A stretch of DNA of 25,000 nt. Origin: Bugula neritina. Taxonomy: Eukaryota; Bryozoa; Gymnolaemata; Cheilostomatida; Bugulidae. Position 1 is the stretch's first letter, and every line of letters starts with the position of its first letter. Location: contig OZ037771.1 in assembly GCA_964035545.1 (NCBI GenBank), positions 15,716,789 to 15,741,788 of the forward strand. Reading direction: 5' to 3'. Below, piece by piece: positions 1 through 11,600 of the stretch. Below the pieces are notes generated by a model, which did not search any database, was not told the DNA's origin, and saw nothing but the letters and a program-made list of their open reading frames with translations. A program made the translations under genes and the position numbers.

Positions 1-2615
1 TCATATCATTGTATTAGTATAGTATACATCATGTCATTGTATTAGTATAGTATACATCATATCATTGTATTAGTATAGTATGCATCATATCATTGTATTA
101 GTATAGTATACATCATATCATTGTATTAGTATAGTATACATCATGTCATTGTATTAGTATAGTATACATCATGTCATTGTATTAGTATAGTATACATCAT
201 GTCATTGTATTAGTATAGTATGCATCATATCATTGTATTAGTATAGTATACATCATGTCATTGTATTAGTATAGTATACATCATGTCATTGTATTAGTAT
301 AGTATACATCATGTCATTGTATTAGTATAGTATACATCATGTCATTGTATTAGTATAGTATACATCATGTCATTGTATTAGTATAGTATACATCATGTCA
401 TTGTATTAGTATAGTATACATCATGTCATTGTATTAGTATAGTATACATCATGTCATTGTATTAGTATAGTATACATCATGTCATTGTATTGGTATAGTA
501 TACATCATGTCATTGTATTGGTATAGTATACATCATGTCATTGTATTGGTATAGTATACATCATGTCATTGTATTAGTATAGTATACATCATATATTATT
601 GTATTAGTATAGTATACATCATGTCATTGTATTAGTATAGTATACATCATGTCATTGTATTAGTATAGTATACATCATATATTATTGTATTAGTATAGTA
701 TACATCATATCATTGTATTAGTATAGTATACATCATATCATTGTATTAGTATAGTATACATCATGTCATTGTATTAGTATAGTATACATCATGTCATTGT
801 ATTAGTATAGTATACATCATGTCATTGTATTAGTATAGTATACATCATGTCATTGTATTAGTATAGTATACATCATATCATTGTATTAGTATAGTATACA
901 TCATATATTATTGTATTAGTATAGTATACATCATATATTACTGTATTAGTATAGTATACATCATATCATTGTATTAGTATAGTATACATCATATCATTGT
1001 ATTAGTATAGTATACATCATATCATTGTATTAGTATAGTATAAATCATGTCATTGTATTAGTATAGTATACATCATATCATTGTATTAGTATAGTATACA
1101 TCATATATTATTGTATTAGTATAGTATACATCATATCATTGTATTAGTATAGTATACATCATGTCATTGTATTAGTATAGTATACATCATATATTATTGT
1201 ATTAGTATAGTATACATCATATATTACTGTATTAGTATAGTATACATCATATCATTGTATTAGTATAGTATACATCATGTCATTGTATTAGTATAGTATA
1301 CATCATATATTATTGTATTAGTATAGTATACATCATATCATTGTATTAGTATAGTATACATCATGTCATTGTATTAGTATAGTATACATCATATATTATT
1401 GTATTAGTATAGTATACATCATATCATTGTATTAGTATAGTATACATCATATCATTGTATTAGTATAGTATACATCATGTCATTGTATTAGTATAGTATA
1501 CATCATATCATTGTATTAGTATAGTATACATCATGTCATTGTATTAGTATAGTATACATCATGTCATTGTATTAGTATAGTATACATCATATCATTGTAT
1601 TAGTATAGTATACATCATGTCATTGTATTAGTATAGTATACATCATATCATTGTATTAGTATAGTATACATCATGTCATTGTATTAGTATAGTATACATC
1701 ATATCATTGTATTAGTATAGTATACATCATGCCATTGTATTAGTATAGTATACATCATATATTATTGTATTAGTATAGTATACATCATATCATTGTATTA
1801 GTATAGTATACATCATGTCATTGTATTAGTATAGTATACATCATATATTATTGTATTAGTATAGTATACATCATATCATTGTATTAGTATAGTATACATC
1901 ATATCATTGTATTAGTATAGTATACATCATATCATTGTATTAGTATAGTATACATCATGTCATTGTATTAGTATAGTATACATCATATCATTGTATTAGT
2001 ATAGTATACATCATGTCATTGTATTAGTATAGTATACATCATATATTATTGTATTAGTATAGTATACATCATATCATTGTATTAGTATAGTATACATCAT
2101 GTCATTGTATTAGTATAGTATACATCATATATTATTGTATTAGTATAGTATACATCATATCATTGTATTAGTATAGTATACATCATATCATTGTATTAGT
2201 ATAGTATACATCATATCATTGTATTAGTATAGTATACATCATGTCATTGTATTAGTATAGTATACATCATATCATTGTATTAGTATAGTATACATCATAT
2301 CATTGTATTAGTATAGTATACATCATGTCATTGTATTAGTATAGTATACATCATATCATTGTATTAGTATAGTATACATCATATCATTGTATTAGTATAG
2401 TATACATCATATCATTGTATTAGTATAGTATACATCATATCATTGTATTAGTATAGTATACATCATGTCATTGTATTAGTATAGTATACATCATGTCATT
2501 GTATTAGTATAGTATACATCATATCATTGTATTAGTATAGTATACATCATATCATTGTATTAGTATAGTATACATCATATCATTGTATTAGTATAGTATA
2601 CATCATATATTATTG
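1..2615. repeat. Intronic minisatellite, 28/30-bp unit, about 90 copies
   Basis: The array fills the visible part of the intron before the first ATPase exon and runs off the left edge. The unit is CATCATGTCATTGTATTAG followed by TATAGTATA (28 bp). A 30-bp variant carries CATCATATATTATTGTATTAG. GTCATT, ATCATT and TATTATT versions are interspersed, and a few copies have single changes (TTGG for TTAG near 491-549, TGCATC near 81 and 221). The last copy ends in TTATTGTATTACAG, so the 3' splice acceptor at 2621-2623 appears to be a modified unit (TTACAG in place of TTAGTA). Confidence 0.97.
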
Positions 2616-2623
2616 TATTACAG

Positions 2624-5600
2624 GCGTCGAACCCGTTCTACGTCTTTCAGATATTCTCGTGTGCTTTGTGGTACGCAGACGAGTATTATTACTACGCTAC
2701 AGCAATTCTTGTCATATCTATTGGGTCTCTGACAGTTACTACGTATATTACTAGAAAGGTTGATATTACTACTATATATATTATATATCTACTTGTTACT
2801 ACATATATTACTATTATCATATATTACTAGATATTATATTGTAGATGGAGAGAGCCCTCAAGAGAACCGTCCATCAGTTTGGGTCAGCAAGCGTCAGAAG
2901 AGAAAGAGCTACCCACACGGTGCTGCCGACAGAGCTGGTTCCGGGAGATATCATAGAGCTGCCACGGTCAGGCTGTGTCATGGATGTTGACGCAGTTCTT
3001 CTGTGTGGAACCTGCATTGTCAATGAGAGCATGCTGACAGGTGAGTGACAGGTGACTGACAGGTGAGTGACAGGTGACTGACAGGTGAGAGTATATACTG
3101 ACAGGTGAGTGGCAGGTGAGTGACAGGTGAGTGGCACATGAGAGTATATACTGACACTATACATACTGTGTTGAAGGTGAAAGTATACCAGTAACCAAGA
3201 CGCCTCTGCCAAACCCTGCCAACTCGGACATGGTGTATGACGCCAAGCACCACTCTAAGCACACACTCTACTGCGGCACACAAGTCATCCAGACGAGATA
3301 CTACAGCGACCAGCCCGTCACAGCCATCGTTATCAAGACGGGATTCATGACTGCTAAGGGGGGTCTCTTGAGGTCCATTATGTTCCCCAAACCTGTTGAT
3401 TTTAGATTCTACAGAGATACTTACATGTTTATTTTAGTGCTGGCGTGCATGTCCTTCCTTGGTATGATCTACACTCTCGTGCTCATGGTTTGTATACTTA
3501 CTGTATATACTGTATAGTTAGTACTTACTGTATATACTATATAGTTAGTACTTACTGTATATATACTATATAGTTAGTACTTACTGTATATACTATATAG
3601 TTAGTACTTACTGTATATACTATATAGTTAGTACTTACTGTATATACTATATAGTTAGTACTTACTGTATATATACTATATAGTTAGTACTTACTGTATA
3701 TACTATATAGTTAGTACTTACTGTATATATACTATATAGTTAGTACTTACTGTATATACTATATAGTTAGTACTTACTGTATATACTATATAGTTAGTAC
3801 TTACTGTATATACTATATAGTTAGTACTTACTGTATATACTATCTAGTTAGTACTTACTGTATATACTGTATAGTTAGTACTTACTGTATATACTGTATA
3901 GTTAGTACTTACTGTATATACTATATAGTTAGTACTTACTGTATATATACTATATAGTTAGTACTTACTGTATATACTATATAGTTAGTACTTACTGTAT
4001 ATACTGTATAGTTAGTACTTACTGTATATACTATATAGTTAGTACTTACTGTATATACTATATAGTTAGTACTTACTGTATATACTATATAGTTAGTACT
4101 TACTGTATATATACTATATAGTTAGTACTTACTGTATATACTATATAGTTAGTACTTACTGTATATACTATATAGTTAGTACTTACTGTATATACTATAT
4201 AGTTAGTACTTACTGTATATATACTGTATAGTTAGTACTTACTGTATATATACTGTATAGTTAGTACTTACTGTATATATACTATATAGTTAGTACTTAC
4301 TGTATATACTATATAGTTAGTGCTTACTGTATATACTGTATAGTTAGTACTTACTGTATATATACTATATAGTTAGTACTTACTGTATATACTATATAGT
4401 TAGTACTTACTGTATATATACTATATAGTTAGTACTTACTGTATATACTATATAGTTAGTACTTACTGTATATACTATATAGTTAGTACTTACTGTATAT
4501 ACTATATAGTTAGTACTTACTGTATATATACTATATAGTTAGTACTTACTGTATATACTATATAATTAGTACTTACTGTATATATACTATATAGTTAGTA
4601 CTTACTGTATATACTATATAGTTAGTACTTACTGTATATACTATATAGTTAGTACTTACTGTATATACTATATAGTTAGTACTTACTGTATATACTATCT
4701 AGTTAGTACTTACTGTATATACTATATAGTTAGTACTTACTGTATATACTGTATAGTTAGTACTTACTGTATATACTGTATAGTTAGTACTTACTATATA
4801 TACTATATAGTTAGTACTTACTGTATATACTATATAGTAAGTACTTACTGTATATACTATATAGTAAGTACTTACTGTATATACTATATAGTTAGTACTT
4901 ACTATATATACTGTATAGTTAGTACTTACTGTATATACACTATATAGTTAGTACTTACTGTATATACTATATAGTTAGTACTTACTATATATACTATATA
5001 ATTAGTACTTACTGTATATACTATATAGTTAGTACTTACTGTATATACTATATAGTTAGTACTTACTGTATATACTATATAGTTAGTACTTACTGTATAT
5101 ATTAGATAGTTAGTACTTACTGTATATACTATATAGTTAGTACTTACTGTATATACTGTATAGTTAGTACTTACTGTATATACTATATAGTTAGTACTTA
5201 CTATATATACTATATAGTTAGTACTTACTGTATATACTGTATAGTTAGTACTTACTGTATATACTATATAGTTAGTACTTACTGTATATACACAGTTTAT
5301 TATACACCAGATAAGAAGTCAGTATGACGCTGGGCTCATTGCCAGAAGAGTGCTAGACTTGGTGACGATTGCAGTGCCCCCCGCCCTCCCTGCAGCTTTG
5401 GCTGTAGGAACACTGGTTTCTCAGTACAGACTCAAGAGAAGGTAACTCCTCGCCCCTGATAGTAACTGTGTGTCACTAGTTCTGAGTCTAGCAATGTGCT
5501 TACACTGGGAGTTATGCTACTTTCAGAGCCAGTATCTACTGCATCATCCCCAACTACATCAACATTGCTGGCTCTATTAACGTAGTCTGCTTTGATAAGA

Positions 5601-8600
5601 CCGGCACTCTGACGGAGGAGGGGCTGGACCTACAGGGTCTCCTACCAGTTGAGGGGGACAGGTGAGGATCCAGTGCTGCCTCTTTCTCTGTAGTTCATGA
5701 CCTTAGTGCACTTTGCACTGTGTGTTTGCTGACACATGGAATAATATGCCTGTTTCTGTTGCCTTGTGTTAACAGATTTGGGGAGTTTACACGGGACACC
5801 CGCAATCTTCTGGACAACTCGGACACTAAAGCTGCCATGGCCTGCTGCCACTCACTTACTTATATAGATGGTGAACTTAGCGGAGATCCATTAGATCTCA
5901 AAATGTTTGAGGCTACAGGTCAGCTCCCCGTCCCTTAGCCTGTATAGTAGGGTAGATTCTGGAACACAAACTATCTTTTCAGCTGCTTCCAGCTGTTTGA
6001 TCGTTTTAGTATTGTTAATTATATAATATAATGTATTTTATTATATAATATAATGTATTTTATTCTATAATGTATTTTATTATGTAATGTATTTTATTCT
6101 GTATTATAATGTATTTTATTCTTTATTATAATGTATTTCATTTTATAATATATTGTATTTTATTATATAATATAATGTATTTTATTACATAATATAATGT
6201 ATTTTATTATATAATATAATGTATTTTATTATATAATATAATGTATTTTATTCTATAATGTATTTTATTCTATAATATAATGTATTTTATTATATAATAT
6301 AATGTATTTATTATTTATTATATTATATTACATGTTGTATTGTGTTATCTTCCATATTATAATATATTTTGTATTATATTATGTATTATGTTATATTTTG
6401 TATTATATTATGTATTAGCTTATATTATTTTACGTATCTTTTATTAAATTATATTACATAACACATTACAGGCTGGCAGCTGGAGGAACTGGGAGAGGAG
6501 TCAAATAGATATGATATGATAATGCCTACAGTTGTCAAGTCTACGGTACTGTCTACTTACACTTACACTATATCTATATATACTTACACTTACACTTATC
6601 TATATATACTTACACTTACACTATATCTATACTTACACTTACACTATATCTATATATACTTACACTTACACTTTATCTATGTCTACTTACACCTACACTT
6701 TATCTATATATACTTACACCTACACTTTATCTATATATACTTACACCTACACTATATCTATATATACTTACACCTACACTTTATCTATATATACTTACAC
6801 CTACACTTTATCTATGTCTACTTACACCTACACTTTATCTGTATATACTTACACCTACACTTTATATATACTTACACCTACACTTTATCTATGTCTACTT
6901 ACACCTACACTTTATCTGTATATACTTACACCTACACTTTATATATACTTACACCTACACTTTATCTGTACTTACACTTACACTATATCTATATATACTT
7001 ACACCTACACTTATCTATATATACTTACACCTACACTTATCTATATATACTTACACTTACACTATATCTATATATACTTACACCTACACTTATCTATATA
7101 TACTTACACTTACACTATATCTGTACTTACACTTACACTTTATCTGTATATACTTACACCTACACTTTATCTATATATATACTTACACCTACACTTTATA
7201 TATACTTACACCTACACTTTATCTATACTTACACCTACACTTTATCTATATATACTTACACCTACACTTTATCTATATATACTTACACCTACACTTTATC
7301 TATATATACTTACACCTACACTTTATCTATATATACTTACACCTACATACACTTACACTACATACTACTTGTACACTAATATATGCTGCCTGCAGGCCAA
7401 GACGGAGGACACGACTCCTGAAGTTGGAATCCTGCGTCAGTTCACCTTCTCTTCTGCCCTCCAGAGAATGTCTGTTGTTGTGAAGAACCTGTCTCGACCT
7501 GCATTTGACCTCTATGCCAAAGGCTCTCCTGAAATGATCTCTTCACTCTGTCGACCTGAGACTCTGCCCAGTGATTTCTCTGAGCGCCTAGCCGAGTACA
7601 CTAGCAGGGGGTACAGAGTGATAGCCCTGGCACGCCGGCCGCTCTCGCATACCTACGCCAAGCTGCAGAAGATTGATAGGTAAGTTAGAGTAGGTTACTC
7701 TAAGTATGTCCACTTTTACTACTTATGGCTAGTAGATGTGAGAACATCTGTATGACATCTGTATGACATCTGTATGACATCTGTATGACATCTGTATGAC
7801 ATCTGTATGACATCTGTATGACATCTGTATGACATCTGTATGCTTCTGTATGACATCTGTATGACATCTGTATGACATCTGTATGACATCTGTATGCTTC
7901 TGTATGACATCTGTATGACATCTGTATGACATCTGTATGACATCTCTATGACATCTCTATGACATCTGTATGACATCTCTATGACATCTGTATGACATCT
8001 GTATGACATCTGTATGACATCTGTATGACATCTGTATGCTTCTGTATGACATCTGTATGACATCTGTATGACATCTGTATGACATCTCTATGACATCTCT
8101 ATGACATCTCTATGACATCTGTATGACATCTGTATGACATCTGTATGACATCTGTATGACATCTGTATGACATCTGTATGCTTCTGTATGACATCTGTAT
8201 GACATCTCTATGCTTCTTTCTGCAGATCTGATGTGGAAGTTGAAATGCATTTCCTTGGGCTGCTTGTGATGGAAAACCGACTGAAAGTAGAGACAACTCC
8301 AGTTATATCAGAGTTGAACAGAGCTAATCTCAGAACTGGTGAGACACTGTTTCCTGTTTCCTATTATTATGTAGTACTACTGTATACTAATAGTATGAGT
8401 ATACTGCTACTACTACTGTATACTAATAGTATGAGTATACTACTACTACTGTATACTAATAGTATGAGTATACTACTACTACTGTATACTAATAGTATGA
8501 GTATACTGCTACTACTGTATACTAATAGTATGAGTATACTACTACTGTATACTAATAGTATGAGTATACTACTACTGTATACTAATAGTATGAGTATACT

Positions 8601-11600
8601 ACTACTACTGTATACTAATAGTATGAGTATACTACTACTACTGTATACTAATAGTATGAGTATACTACTACTACTGTATACTAATAGTATGAGTATACTA
8701 CTACTGTATACTAATAGTATGAGTATACTACTACTACTACTGTATACTAATAGTATGAGTATACTGCTACTACTGTATACTAATAGTATGAGTATACTAC
8801 TACTACTGTATACTAATACTATTAGTATACTACTACTGTATACTAATAGTATGAGTATACTACTACTGTATACTAATAGTATGAATATACTACTACTACT
8901 GTCACTCCTCTGTAGTCATGGTTACGGGAGACAACATCCTGACTGGTGTTAGCGTAGCTAAAGAGTGTGGTATAGTCCCGGAAGGAAAGCAGGTTATTCT
9001 GATTACAGCCCATGAGAAGCTGGTGGATGGCGTGCGGACAGAATTCACTCTGGAGTATCACAGAGATGTGAAGACCTTTTCTTCAGCTTCCCAGGTATGT
9101 GTAGTTAGTATGTAGTTAGTGTGTAGTTAGTGTGTAGTTAGTGTGTAGTTAGTGTGTAGTTAGTGTGTAGTTAGTGTGTAGTTAGTGTGTAGTTAGTGTG
9201 TAGTTAGTGTGTAGTTAGTGTGTAGTTAGTGTGTAGTTAGTGTGTAGCTAGTGTGTAGCTAGTGTGTAGCTAGTGTGTAGCTAGTGTGTAGCTAGTGTGT
9301 AGCTAGTGTGTAGCTAGTGTGTAGCTAGTGTGTAGCTAGTGTGTAGCTAGTGTGTAGCTAGTGTGTAGCTAGTGTGTAGCTAGTGTGTAGCTAGTGTGTA
9401 GCTAGTGTGTAGCTAGTGTGTAGCTAGTGTGTAGTTAGTGTGTAGTTAGTGTGTAGTTAGTGTGTAGTTAGTGTGTAGTTAGTGCAGTATTCATATTGTA
9501 CTGTTCATCACTACCACAGAGTGTGGCACTAGACATGAGTTCAACTGAATCTTCAGCCAACTATTGCTTTGCTCTGACCGGTCAAGCGTGGAAAGTTATT
9601 TATGCTGAACATCCTGACTTGCTTCAAAGAGTCGCTGTTAGAGGTTTAGTATTTGCAAGAATGTCTCCAGAGCAAAAGGCACAACTGGTGGAAGTCTTGC
9701 AGTCCGTAGGTAAGTATATAACTAGTGACTGTAGGTGTATAACTAGTGACTGTAGGTATATAACTAGTGACTGTAGGTGTATAACTAGTGACTGTAGGTG
9801 TATAACTAGTGACTGTAGGTGTATAACTAGTGACTGTAAGTATATAACTAGTGACTGTAGGTGTATAACTAGTGACTGTAGGTGTATAACTAGTGACTGT
9901 AGGTGTATAACTAGTGACTGTAGGTGTATAACTAGTGACTGTAGGTATATAACTAGTGACTGTAGGTGTATAACTAGTGACTGTAGGTGTATAACTAGTG
10001 ACTGTAGGTATATAACTAGTGACTGTAGGTGTATAACTAGTGACTGTAGGTATATAACTAGTGACTGTAGGTATATAACTAGTGACTGTAAGTATATAAC
10101 TAGTGACTGTAAGTATATAACTAGTGACTGTAGGTGTATAACTAGTGACTGTAGGTATAGAGATAATAAGGATAGCTTCATTTCCCAGGCTACTATGTTG
10201 CCATGTGTGGGGACGGAGCTAATGACTGCGGGGCGCTGAAAGCTGCTCATTCCGGCATTTCTCTGTCGGAAGCCGAGGCTTCTGTTGCGTCACCCTTCAC
10301 CTCTAAGATAGCCAACATTACCTGCGTGCCCCAGCTGATACGGGAAGGGCGGGCTGCCCTCGTCACGTCATTTGGTGTGTTCAAGTTCATGGCAGGATAC
10401 AGTCTAACTCAGTTCACTTCTGTTCTACTCCTTTACTATGTGAGTACTACTCTACTATGTGAGTACTACTCTACTATGTGAGTACTACTCTACTGTGTGA
10501 GTACTACTCTACTCTACTCTACTGTGTGAGTACTACTCTACTGTGTGAGTACTACTCTACTGTGTGAGTACTACTCTACTGTGTGAGTACTACTCTACTG
10601 TGTGAGTAGTACTCTACTGTGTGAGTACTACTCTACTGTGTGAGTACTACTCTACTCTACTCTACTGTGTGAGTACTACTCTACTGTGTGAGTACTACTC
10701 TACTGTGTGAGTACTACTCTACTCTACTCTACTGTGTGAGTACTACTCTACTGTGTGAGTACTACTCTACTGTGTGAGTACTACTCTACTGTGTGAGTAG
10801 TACTCTACTGTGTGAGTACTACTCTACTGTGTGAGTACTACTCTACTATAAGTTGTACTCTACTATGTGTTGTATTGTTGTAGGTTGGTGTTAACCTCAC
10901 AGACTTTGAGTTTCTCTACATAGACCTCATTGTGATTACCTCACTCTCCGTGACGTGTAAGTATTGTCCCTCTGTAACCTATACTTACACATATAATATA
11001 CACCTACACATATAATATACACCTACAGATATAATATACACCTACAGATATAATATACACTTACACGTATAATATACACCTACACGTATAATATACACCT
11101 ACAGATATAATATACACCTACACGTATAATATACACCTACACATATAACATACACTTACACATATAATATACACTTACACATATAATATACGCCTACACG
11201 TATAATATACATATACAGCATTTGTTGTTCTTGCAGTTCCATTCACACCTGTTGCTGACACGATTCACCACCATCAACCACCTGTTAAACTCGCCAGTTT
11301 CTTCCCCATTTTGATCCTCGTACTCAACACAATAATAATGGCTGCTGTTCAGATCGGAGCAATGTTCCTCACTATGAGACAGCCTTGGTATGCGTGTTAC
11401 CACTACATATCCTATATGCTATATATACTAGTTAGTATTACTGTATATACTAGTTAGTATTACCGTGTATACTAGTTAGTATTACCGTGTATACTAGTTA
11501 GTATTACTGTATATACTAGTTAGTATTACCGTGTATACTAGTTAGTATTACCGTGTATACTAGTTAGTATTACTGTATATACTAGTTAGTATTACCGTGT

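Noticed and set aside
1-2615. CRISPR array or centromeric satellite
   Set aside because: Repeats are directly abutting with no unique spacers, so it is not CRISPR. The array is bounded by a splice acceptor inside a gene, so it is not centromeric.
5291-5310. Acceptor CACAG at 5295 for the ATPase exon carrying PPALP
   Set aside because: It is in frame but adds five residues between M3 and M4 compared with the spacing I recall for the family; 5311 preferred, not proven.
6516-7683. Long Tyr/Thr/Leu-rich open frames
   Set aside because: They are translations of the 27-bp intronic array. One runs into a real ATPase exon only because no stop intervenes.
8233-8952. 239-codon frame with [10 protein letters not shown] repeats
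   Set aside because: It begins in a real exon but then reads through the intronic array, whose length steps of 3 bp keep it open.
9624-10250. Minus-strand 208-codon frame with LQSLVIH repeats
   Set aside because: It is the complement of the 21-bp array and of two ATPase exons, with no independent support.
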